Translations under genes and position numbers: made by a program
Notes under the pieces: generated by a model
Seen by the model: the letters and a program-made list of their open reading frames with translations, nothing else
What the model was told of the DNA's origin: nothing
Database searches by the model: none
DNA from: an uncultured Chloroflexota bacterium
GTDB lineage: Bacteria > Chloroflexota > Limnocylindria > Limnocylindrales > CSP1-4
Reading direction: 5' to 3'
Assembly (NCBI GenBank): GCA_903930745.1
Contig: CAIYZX010000361.1
Span: forward strand, 1 to 5,119
DNA length: 5,119 bases
Shown here: positions 1 to 5,119 of the stretch, piece by piece
Numbering within the stretch: the stretch's first letter is position 1
Layout: each line of letters starts with the position of its first letter

Positions 1-241
<241 letters not shown>

Positions 242-247
242 GCGCCG

Positions 248-256
248 ATTGTGGCA
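248..256 (-). promoter_or_regulatory. Extended -10-like element giving a possibly leaderless thiolase transcript
   Basis: Read on the minus strand, TGC-CACAAT resembles an extended -10 (TGn plus a hexamer close to TATAAT). The last base of the hexamer, at 248, is seven bases upstream of 241. A normally spaced transcription start would therefore fall on the A of the thiolase ATG. This fits the lack of any ribosome-binding site there. I see no -35 match at the usual distance (the minus strand reads GCTCCG around 271-276). The call is inference from spacing and one short motif. Confidence 0.35.
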
Positions 257-434
257 CGGCGCCCGGGGCCCGGAGCCGCCGGCGGCGCGCGGTGCGTTGC
301 CGCACACCCGCGGGTTCCATGGGGCGGGTGGACCATCGGCTGCGGCGAAGCAGCGTGCCGGCGTGAAATCCGCGGCCCGGTCCTGCGTTCTGGTTGCGAG
401 TGCCACCGGTCGCGCGGGGCGGCCGGCCTCCAAC

Positions 435-438
435 GGAG
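435..438 (+). promoter_or_regulatory. Ribosome-binding site deciding the start of the upstream membrane protein
   Basis: GGAG lies 8 bases before the ATG at 447. This supports that ATG over the upstream in-frame ATG at 177, which would sit inside the divergent thiolase gene and add 90 low-complexity residues before the membrane segment. Confidence 0.6.
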
Positions 439-446
439 CCCTTGCC

Positions 447-1874
447 ATGACCACGCCCACGGGCCGCCACGACGGCGCCACACCCAATCCCAACGCCGCA
501 CCAGAGCCGGAGCTGCTGGAGCCAGATGCCGCGGGCCGCCTTGCGCCAGTCCATGCCGGCCGGCCCCGGGCAGGGCGCGGCGTGGTCGCGTCCTTCCCCA
601 CGGCCCTCGCCGCGCTGCTGGTGACGGGGGCCATCGCGTTCGGTGCCGCGGGCGGCTTCGGCCTCGTGAGCGGATCCGGGCGCACCGGCGACACCTCGCC
701 CGTCACCGCGGACAACGGCGACCAGGGCGATGGCGGGGACGCCGGAGACGCGGGCGATGCCACCGGCGACGAGCCCACGGCCACCCCGGGCGATGACGGC
801 GCCGCCGATCCGTCCGAGCAGGCGGACCCCACCCCGGACGCGGATCCCACGCCGGGCGACGACGCCTCCCCGTCCGCGGATCCCACCGCGGCCCCGGTCA
901 TCGAGCTGGGTCTCGAGGTCACCACCGCCCCGGGCAAGGCACGCCTCGCCTGGACCGCGTGCGACGTGGAGGCCTTCGCGTACTGGAAGGTGGTCCGCTC
1001 GCGTGACGCTGAGGTCTCGTGGCCCAAGGGCGAGGACGACAGCCTGGTCATGGGCAGCCTGGACCAGGGCCTGCAGACCGCCAAGGACATCGAGGCGCCC
1101 GCGGGCCGCGCCGTCTCCTACCGCGTCTTCGGCATCGCCGGGGCGGAGGGTGCGCGGCGGATCGCGTGCGCATCGGCCGCCGTCCGCGTGGAGATCCCGG
1201 AGGCCACGCCCACGCCGGACCCCACGGACGTCGTTGACACCGGCCTGGGCTTCTCGCTGACGCTCAAGGAAGGCCGCCCGTACCTCAAGTGGGAGGGCTG
1301 CACCTCGGGCGCCTTCGACTACTACAAGGTGGTCGCCTCGCCGGACGAGCAGGTCCGCTGGCCCACGGGCGACAACGACAGCCTGCGCGCCGCCATCGGC
1401 AATCGTGACGAGACCGCGTTCTGGGACACGGACGTCCCCGCCGGCAAGACCATCTACTACCGCGTGTTCTGCGTCCACGCGGGTGACAACGGGTACACCA
1501 CCCTGGCGTCCACCGTGGTGAAGGCCATCAAGACCACCGGCGAGACCACGCCGCCGCCGGATGCGTCCGTCATCGGCCTGGAGGTCTCACCCACCGATGG
1601 CGGGGCCGTCCGACTCTCCTGGGACGCCTGCCGCGTGGACGGGTTCGTCTACTACAAGGTGGTCCGCTCGCTCTCGCCGAACCCCTCGTACATGCCCTGG
1701 ACGGACGGCACGGAGCTGATCGGCGTCATCGGCGACCCGGGCGTCACGGGCTACGAGGACACGGACATCGCCTCCGGCCAGACGTGGTACTACCGGATCC
1801 AGGCCCTGGGCTACTGGGGTGGCCAGAAGGTGGTGCGCTGCCAGAGCGCCGTGGTGGCGGTCACCGTCCCGTGA
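447..1874 (+). CDS. Single-pass membrane protein with acidic stalk and three FN3-like modules
   Basis: A 475-residue protein of unknown function, probably displayed outside the cell membrane. Residues 1-46 form a Pro/Ala-rich N-terminus ending in Arg residues (RPRAGRG), which favours an inside location. Residues 47-77 are a hydrophobic membrane segment (ALAALLVTGAIAFGAAGG). Residues 78-150 form a stalk rich in Asp, Pro, Thr and Gly, with about 17 Asp and no Lys or Arg after residue 79. Three related beta-sandwich modules of about 100 residues follow at 152-250, 264-361 and 374-475. Each has a W-x-x-C strand, an aromatic KVV strand (AYWKVVRS, DYYKVVAS, VYYKVVRS), an acidic loop, and a YYRV-like strand near its end. 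The modules resemble fibronectin type III domains by pattern. All six Cys lie in the modules, two in each. There is no catalytic motif or sorting signal. The sigma factor gene begins 64 bases downstream, and the FecR-like protein encoded after it carries modules of the same type, which points to a shared role. Alternatives are an adhesin or a carbohydrate-binding surface protein. Confidence 0.85.
   Translation: MTTPTGRHDGATPNPNAAPEPELLEPDAAGRLAPVHAGRPRAGRGVVASFPTALAALLVTGAIAFGAAGGFGLVSGSGRTGDTSPVTADNGDQGDGGDAGDAGDATGDEPTATPGDDGAADPSEQADPTPDADPTPGDDASPSADPTAAPVIELGLEVTTAPGKARLAWTACDVEAFAYWKVVRSRDAEVSWPKGEDDSLVMGSLDQGLQTAKDIEAPAGRAVSYRVFGIAGAEGARRIACASAAVRVEIPEATPTPDPTDVVDTGLGFSLTLKEGRPYLKWEGCTSGAFDYYKVVASPDEQVRWPTGDNDSLRAAIGNRDETAFWDTDVPAGKTIYYRVFCVHAGDNGYTTLASTVVKAIKTTGETTPPPDASVIGLEVSPTDGGAVRLSWDACRVDGFVYYKVVRSLSPNPSYMPWTDGTELIGVIGDPGVTGYEDTDIASGQTWYYRIQALGYWGGQKVVRCQSAVVAVTVP
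900..1871 (+). repeat. Three tandem protein modules (W-x-x-C / YYKVV / YYRV type)
   Basis: The coding sequence repeats at 900-1196, 1236-1529 and 1566-1871. At the DNA level the most obvious anchor is ACTACAAGGTGGTC at 1321-1334 and 1651-1664, with the diverged form ACTGGAAGGT at 982-991. Successive anchors are 339 and 330 bases apart. The copies are diverged outside the anchors, so these are old domain duplications rather than recent DNA repeats. Confidence 0.8.
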
Positions 1875-1881
1875 CCACGTC

Positions 1882-1913
1882 CCGTAGTACGGCCGGTCCA
1901 TAGCGGGCCGGCT
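1882..1913 (+). promoter_or_regulatory. Dyad and strong hairpin between the membrane protein and sigma genes
   Basis: GGCCGGTCC at 1891-1899 can pair with GGGCCGGCT at 1905-1913 around the loop ATAGC. This makes a 9-base-pair stem with two G-U pairs. The perfect dyad CCGTA-G-TACGG at 1882-1892 abuts and overlaps its left arm. No T-run follows, so it is not a classical intrinsic terminator. It could be an attenuator, an mRNA-processing or stability element that sets different levels for the two genes, or an operator for the sigma gene. Confidence 0.45.
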
Positions 1914-1938
1914 GGACAACCCGCACCATCACCGGTCA

Positions 1939-2541
1939 ATGGAGCTCCGCGATGGCACCCGCATGGATCCCGCCCGCGAGCGCGCCCTGGTGGAGCGCGC
2001 CGTGCTGGAGCCTGCCGCCTTCGTGGAGCTCTACGACTGGTACCTGCCGCGGATCTACGCGTACCTGGTGCGCCGGGTGGAGGAGCGGACCGTGGCAGAG
2101 GACCTGACCGCCGTGACGTTCGAGCGGGCCTGGAAGGCGGTCCGGTCCGGCGGGTTCCGCAACGACTCGTTTGGCGGCTGGCTGTACCGGGTGGCCGGGA
2201 ACGCGCTGGTGGACCACGTGCGTCGGGGACGCCGGTACGTGCCGCTGGCCGTGCGGGCGGGTGACCTGGACGACGGCGGGGCCGGCGTGGAGGAGGCGGC
2301 CGATGAGCACGCGATGGCCGCCTTCACCGCCACGGTGGAGCGCGACGCGCTCTCGCGGGCCCTGGCCACGCTGCCCGATGCGCACCGGCGCGTGGTGGTC
2401 CTCCGCTACGTGGACGGGCTGGAGGGCGCGGAGCTGGCGGACGCCCTGGGCTGCTCCCGCCCCAACGCCGCGGTCCGGCTGCACCGTGCCCTGCGCGCCC
2501 TGCGCGGTGCGCTGACGCAGGAGGCGACCGATGTGGCCTGA
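1939..2541 (+). CDS. ECF-type RNA polymerase sigma factor (sigma-70 family)
   Basis: A 200-residue extracytoplasmic-function sigma factor of normal length, expected to direct RNA polymerase to a small regulon when released by its membrane partner. Region 2 spans about residues 27-97: FVELYDWYLPRIYAYLVRRV, then AEDLTAVTFERAWKA (core binding and -10 recognition), then the GGWLYRVAGNALVDHVRRGR helix. A spacer rich in Asp, Gly and Glu (107-124) leads to region 4 at about 137-188, with LPDAHRRVVVLRYVDGLEG and the helix-turn-helix ADALGCSRPNAAVRLHRALR for the -35 element. There is no region 3 or added C-terminal domain. The ATG at 1939 has no clear ribosome-binding site. An in-frame ATG at 1963 (residue 9), with a weak GATGG upstream, is an alternative start, and both keep region 2 intact. 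The stop overlaps the FecR-like gene by 11 bases, the usual arrangement for an ECF sigma factor and its regulator. Confidence 0.93.
   Translation: MELRDGTRMDPARERALVERAVLEPAAFVELYDWYLPRIYAYLVRRVEERTVAEDLTAVTFERAWKAVRSGGFRNDSFGGWLYRVAGNALVDHVRRGRRYVPLAVRAGDLDDGGAGVEEAADEHAMAAFTATVERDALSRALATLPDAHRRVVVLRYVDGLEGAELADALGCSRPNAAVRLHRALRALRGALTQEATDVA
2519..2524 (+). promoter_or_regulatory. Strong ribosome-binding site inside the sigma gene for its membrane partner
   Basis: AGGAGG sits 6 bases before the ATG at 2531 and within the last codons of the sigma gene. With the 11-base overlap (2531-2541), this suggests translational coupling, so that the partner is made together with the sigma factor and in ample amount. 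Confidence 0.8.
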
Positions 2542-4429
2542 CGACCCGCGCCGCCCTGGCGGCCCCGGCTCCGGTTCGGGCTCCGCGTCCGGTTCCGGTC
2601 CGGACGACCTGGACGTGGTCCTGCCCTTCGGCGAGGAGCAGCTGGATCCAGAGCTGGCCGCCCTGGACGCAGAGCTGGCGAAGGCCGGCGAGCTCCTGCG
2701 CCGTTCGCAGGCCCGCGATGGGCGCAGCCGGCCGTCGTCCGCGTTCGCCGCGGACCTGCGGGCGCGCCTGCTTGCGATGGACGTGGACGAGGGCGAGGGC
2801 GCGGCACCGGCCGATGCCACCCCGGCACCCGCCGGTTCGGCCGCCCCGTCCACCGGCACCGATGGCCTCCAGCACGTCCACGGCCGCCTCCGCCGCCGCA
2901 CCCCCAGCATCCTCCCGTCGCCGCGCTGGTCCCTCCTGGGCCTGGCCGCCGCGCTGGTCATCGCCGTCTACGGCCTCACCGGCGGCCGGCTCCTGCCCGC
3001 GCCCACCGCCGCGCACGTCATGGCGGCCACGGGCGCCTCGCTGACGCGCGATGGGGCCACCGCGCCCCTCGCGGCGAACGAGGAGCTGCGGGCGGGCGAC
3101 ACGGTCAGCGTGGATGCCACAGGATCGGCGTCCGTTGCCATCGGCTCCGGCGTGGTCCGGCTCGCCAGCGGCGCGGCGATCCGTCTTGACCGCCTGGACG
3201 GTCCCGTGGAGCTCGCGCAGCTCGCCGGCCGTGCGTGGCACCGCGTGGCCGTCCAGCCCGGCACCGCCTACACCGTCCGCGTTGACGCCCTCGCGATCAC
3301 CGCCACCGGGACCGCCTTCGACGTCGCGCGTTCGGCCGGCGCGGACGCCGCCCCCAGGGTGCGCATCGCCGCGCTGGAGCACGGCGTCACGCTCGCCGCC
3401 CCGGGCCTCGCCCTCTCGCTCGCCGAGGGCCGGTCCGCCACGCTCTCGCTGGGCGCCGCCGGCCCGTCCGACCCGGACATCGGCCCGCTTGGCGCGGATG
3501 ACGCCGCGGATCCCTGGCTCCTTGGCAATGCCCGGCTGGACCTGGACGCGGGGTTCCCCGTTGGCTGGCTCGCCACGGCGCTGGGTCCCACGCCGCCCCC
3601 GCCGGACGGCTCCCCCACGCCCGCCCCCACGGGCGAGACACCCAGCGAGGATCCGGGCGCCAGCAGTGACCCCACGGCATCGGGCGAGGGCGGCTCGCCT
3701 TCGGCATCGGCCACGGCCTCGCCGGAGCAGACCGCGACACCCACGCCCAAGCCCACGCCATCGGCAACGCCCAAGCCCACCGCGAAGCCAACGCCCAAGC
3801 CCACGGCCACGCCGCCCGCCATCGGCACCCTGGGGCTGGACGCCGCCGCGTGCGGGCCCGTCGCCTCGCTCGCCTGGTCCACGTATGACGGCGCGTCCTT
3901 CGCCAAGTACGCCGTCCTGCGCGGGACCGCGGCGTTCGCCACGCCCAAGCAGCTGCCGGCGGACGGCGTGAGCATCGTGGCGGCCATCGGCGACATCGGC
4001 GCCACGTCCTACGGTGATGCAGACCTTGGGTCCGCCAGCCGCTTCTACCGCGTGGTGGCAGTGGACGGGGCCAAGCACGTGCTGGCCGCCTCGCGGCTGG
4101 TGGAGCTGAACGGCGCCGGCATCGGCAGCCTTGAGCCGTTCACCGCGACGCCCGGTGCCACCGCGGGCTCGCTGGACGTGACCTGGGCCTCCTACTCCGG
4201 CGACTGGGCCTGCTTCGCGTACTACAAGGTCACCTGGTCCGCGGCCAACCCGCAGCCCTCGTACGTGGGCGACAACGACGGCGCGGTCCCCTTCGGCGGC
4301 GACGCCACGGACGGCACCGTGGAGCCCGGCGCCGGGACCTGGTACGTCCGCGTGGAGGCGGTCATCGTGACGGGCTCCAACAAGGCCATCCTGGCCCGCA
4401 GCGAGGTCCGGCAGCTCACGATCCCCTGA
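2531..4429 (+). CDS. FecR-domain membrane regulator (putative anti-sigma) with two C-terminal FN3-like modules
   Basis: A 632-residue single-pass membrane protein and the probable regulator of the overlapping sigma gene. Residues 1-25 are Gly/Ser-rich. Residues 26-85 are acidic and helical and include PSSAFAADLRARLLAMD, similar to the segment before the membrane helix in many anti-sigma proteins; this is the likely sigma-binding part. No zinc-binding His-x3-Cys-x2-Cys motif is present, and the protein has no Cys before residue 441. Residues about 134-151 are the membrane helix (WSLLGLAAALVIAVYGLTGG). Residues about 160-310 match a FecR domain: LRAGDTVSVDATGSASVAI, RLASGAAIRLDRL, then ALAITATGTAFDVARS. 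Residues 352-430 are a Pro/Thr stalk ending in three TPKPT units. Two modules of the upstream protein's type follow at 431-527 and 530-632, with FYRVVAV, CFAYYKVTWS and TWYVRVEAV strands. Classical FecR proteins relay signals from TonB receptors; none is encoded here, so direct sensing by the modules is inferred. Confidence 0.87.
   Translation: MWPDDPRRPGGPGSGSGSASGSGPDDLDVVLPFGEEQLDPELAALDAELAKAGELLRRSQARDGRSRPSSAFAADLRARLLAMDVDEGEGAAPADATPAPAGSAAPSTGTDGLQHVHGRLRRRTPSILPSPRWSLLGLAAALVIAVYGLTGGRLLPAPTAAHVMAATGASLTRDGATAPLAANEELRAGDTVSVDATGSASVAIGSGVVRLASGAAIRLDRLDGPVELAQLAGRAWHRVAVQPGTAYTVRVDALAITATGTAFDVARSAGADAAPRVRIAALEHGVTLAAPGLALSLAEGRSATLSLGAAGPSDPDIGPLGADDAADPWLLGNARLDLDAGFPVGWLATALGPTPPPPDGSPTPAPTGETPSEDPGASSDPTASGEGGSPSASATASPEQTATPTPKPTPSATPKPTAKPTPKPTATPPAIGTLGLDAAACGPVASLAWSTYDGASFAKYAVLRGTAAFATPKQLPADGVSIVAAIGDIGATSYGDADLGSASRFYRVVAVDGAKHVLAASRLVELNGAGIGSLEPFTATPGATAGSLDVTWASYSGDWACFAYYKVTWSAANPQPSYVGDNDGAVPFGGDATDGTVEPGAGTWYVRVEAVIVTGSNKAILARSEVRQLTIP
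3743..3804 (+). repeat. Three 14-base direct repeats at a 24-base period encoding TPKPT
   Basis: ACGCCCAAGCCCAC occurs exactly at 3743-3756, 3767-3780 and 3791-3804, each 24 bases apart. It places Lys at residues 407, 415 and 423 of the FecR-like protein. This is the Pro/Thr/Lys part of the stalk between the FecR domain and the C-terminal modules. Such arrays change length easily by slippage and probably set the reach of the sensor. Confidence 0.85.
3821..4426 (+). repeat. Two C-terminal modules of the same type as those in the upstream membrane protein
   Basis: Module copies span about 3821-4111 and 4118-4426. The second copy shares the DNA stretch ACTACAAGGT (4221-4230) and the acidic loop GDND with copies in the gene at 447-1874. 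The first copy is more diverged (FAKYAVLRG in place of the YYKVV strand) but keeps the AAIGDIG loop and the FYRVVAV strand. Each copy has only one Cys (residues 441 and 561), against two per module in the upstream protein. Confidence 0.7.
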
Positions 4430-4661
4430 CAGCGGCCCTTGCCAGGAGGCACCGGTACCTATGGGCTGCCCGCATGGTCCCAAGGGTTCGTTGCGTTGAG
4501 GCCCCACCCGTGGGCTATGCTGCGCATGGATCCGCCAGTCCGGGGGCGTTCGGGCGAGATCCGGGGTCTGACCCGCGGTGCCGAGGGGCTCGCGGTGCTC
4601 GTGTCACCCACCGTCCCCCGGATGACCACGGCGCACCGCCGTCTGCACGTTCACGGGGGCC
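4430..4661. other. Intergenic region between the FecR-like and lipoprotein genes
   Basis: This gap holds a possible promoter at 4491-4521 and a likely untranslated leader of about 134 bases. Just after the FecR-like stop, TGCC-AGGA-GGCA (4440-4451) can form only a 4-base-pair hairpin with no T-run, so no intrinsic terminator is evident. Open frames crossing the gap on the plus strand are Arg/Pro/Gly-rich and look like by-products of base composition. Confidence 0.4.
4491..4521 (+). promoter_or_regulatory. Possible sigma-70-type promoter for the lipoprotein gene
   Basis: The -10-like hexamer TATGCT at 4516-4521 stands out in this GC-rich region. Upstream candidates for -35 are TTGCGT (4491-4496, spacer 19) and TTGAGG (4496-4501, spacer 14). 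Neither has the ideal 17-base spacing. A start near 4528 would leave a leader of about 134 bases before the ATG at 4662. Confidence 0.4.
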
Positions 4662-5119
4662 ATGCAACACCGATTGCGGGGGCATCGGATCGGACTGGGC
4701 ATCACCTGGAGCGCATTGGCGCTCATGGCCTGCCTGGCTGTTGCCGCATGCGCCGCGCCGCCGGACGGCCGGCTGGCCGCATCGTCCGCACCCTTCACCG
4801 CGGACCCGCGCACCGTGGTCCCCGCCCCGCCGGACGCCGTCCTGACGATTGGCGCGGACGGGCCGGGCATGGACGACGGCAACCCCTTCGTGGAGTACCA
4901 GTCCAAGGCGACACCCGCGACCGTTGAGGCCGCCTACGCGAAGAGCCTGCCCGCGGCCGGCTTTGAAGCCATCGGTCGGCGGGACGGGTGGCAGGGCTGG
5001 CGCCGGGCGGACGTCCAGTGCTGGATCTCCATCGCCGCAGACGGGCCGCCCACGTCCATCCTGGTGCGCGTCGCGCCGCCGAACCAGGACCCGGGATCGG
5101 TACTTCCTGTCATCACCAC
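4662..5119 (+). CDS. Putative lipoprotein of unknown function, 3' end outside the window
   Basis: At least 152 residues, open to the right edge. Residues 1-30 form a lipoprotein signal peptide: basic start (MQHRLRGHR), hydrophobic core (ALALMACLAV) and lipobox VAAC, with Cys30 as the predicted lipidated residue. After processing the protein would be anchored to the outer face of the cytoplasmic membrane. Residues 31-60 are a Pro/Ala-rich spacer. Residues about 75-140 look like a small alpha/beta domain: NPFVEYQSKATPATVEAAYA, KSLPAAGFEAI, DGWQGWRR, then strands VQCWISIAA and TSILVRVAPP. I do not recognise the family. The ATG is chosen because it places the signal peptide at the N-terminus; no in-frame start lies in the 27 bases before it, and only a weak GGGGG precedes it. 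It is separated from the sigma/FecR genes by 232 bases and a possible promoter of its own, so it is probably a separate unit. Whether the sigma factor controls it is unknown. Confidence 0.75.
   Translation, partial: MQHRLRGHRIGLGITWSALALMACLAVAACAAPPDGRLAASSAPFTADPRTVVPAPPDAVLTIGADGPGMDDGNPFVEYQSKATPATVEAAYAKSLPAAGFEAIGRRDGWQGWRRADVQCWISIAADGPPTSILVRVAPPNQDPGSVLPVIT

Larger units (their letters stand above)
242..446. other. Divergent intergenic region with palindrome and hairpin
   Basis: This region lies between the divergent thiolase and membrane-protein genes and must hold signals for both. It contains a perfect 12-base palindrome, GCCGCCGGCGGC, at 275-286. It also contains an inverted repeat, GTGCG-TTGC-CGCAC, at 292-305, which can be lengthened by CGCG (288-291) pairing with CGCG (309-312) across a small bulge. 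The palindrome is about 34 bases upstream of the thiolase start, where an operator would be plausible. In DNA this GC-rich such symmetry can arise by chance. No convincing sigma-70 promoter for the rightward gene was found here. Confidence 0.3.

Noticed and set aside
363..390. Promoter for the membrane protein gene (TGAAAT at 363-368 with CGTTCT at 385-390)
   Set aside because: It loosely resembles an ECF promoter pair with a 16-base spacer, but each half matches poorly and there is no second copy in the window to support it.
1913..1937. ECF-like or sigma-70-like promoter before the sigma gene (TGGACA at 1913-1918, AAC at 1918-1920 with GTC at 1935-1937)
   Set aside because: TGGACA has no -10 match at 17 bases. 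The AAC/GTC pair has only 14 bases between its parts and would start transcription after the ATG at 1939. It would work only if the true start is 1963, which I cannot establish.
1936..2961. 341-residue minus-strand open frame opposite the sigma gene
   Set aside because: It is antisense to a clear ECF sigma factor, with low-complexity Arg/Ser/Gly composition and no recognisable motif.
4435..4444. Ten-base match GCCCTTGCCA also found at 438-447
   Set aside because: One sits at a start codon and the other after a stop codon, with no shared context. A single 10-base match in GC-rich DNA is likely chance.
4430..4480. Intrinsic terminator after the FecR-like gene
   Set aside because: Only a 4-base-pair hairpin at 4440-4451 and the short palindrome GGTACC are present, and no T-run follows.
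2324..4507. 727-residue open frame on the minus strand opposite the FecR-like gene
   Set aside because: Its product is Gly/Arg/Ala-rich without domain patterns, and it lies wholly antisense to a clear FecR-domain gene. Long antisense frames are expected at this GC content.
4439..4927. 162-residue plus-strand frame overlapping the lipoprotein start
   Set aside because: It is Arg/Gly/Pro-rich, has no domain, and conflicts with the lipoprotein frame, which has a textbook signal peptide and lipobox.

Overview
The window is GC-rich (roughly 70%) bacterial DNA with dense coding, GC-ending codons and almost no T-runs. The combination of an ECF sigma factor, a FecR-like membrane partner, long Pro/Thr/Asp linkers and Trp/Cys/Tyr-rich beta-sandwich repeats suggests an uncultured, environmental, high-GC lineage. 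My best guess is a Chloroflexota member of the Limnocylindria type, but that rests on resemblance and no phylogenetic marker is complete here.

Layout. Positions 1-241 (minus strand) hold the first 80 codons of a PcaF-type thiolase that runs off the left edge. Its start codon lies just downstream of a -10-like element, as in a leaderless transcript. A 205-base divergent intergenic region (242-446) with a palindrome and a hairpin separates it from a rightward block. That block has three genes: a single-pass membrane protein with an acidic linker and three extracytoplasmic repeats (447-1874), an ECF sigma factor (1939-2541), and a FecR-domain membrane protein (2531-4429) whose start overlaps the sigma gene by 11 bases behind a strong AGGAGG site. 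A 232-base gap (4430-4661) contains a possible vegetative promoter. It is followed by the start of a lipoprotein gene (4662 to the right edge).

How it may work. The central idea is inference. The FecR-like protein has a cytoplasmic N-terminus that could hold the sigma factor, one membrane helix, a FecR domain, a Pro/Thr/Lys stalk and two C-terminal repeat modules. The protein encoded just upstream of the sigma gene carries three modules of the same type on an acidic stalk but has no FecR domain. The same module therefore occurs five times, on both sides of one sigma gene. This looks like a surface-sensing sigma/FecR system without a TonB receptor, in which the upstream protein may be a co-sensor, ligand competitor or regulated output. 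I recognise the parts but know of no named system with this arrangement. No tRNA, rRNA, CRISPR array, insertion sequence or prophage gene is visible.
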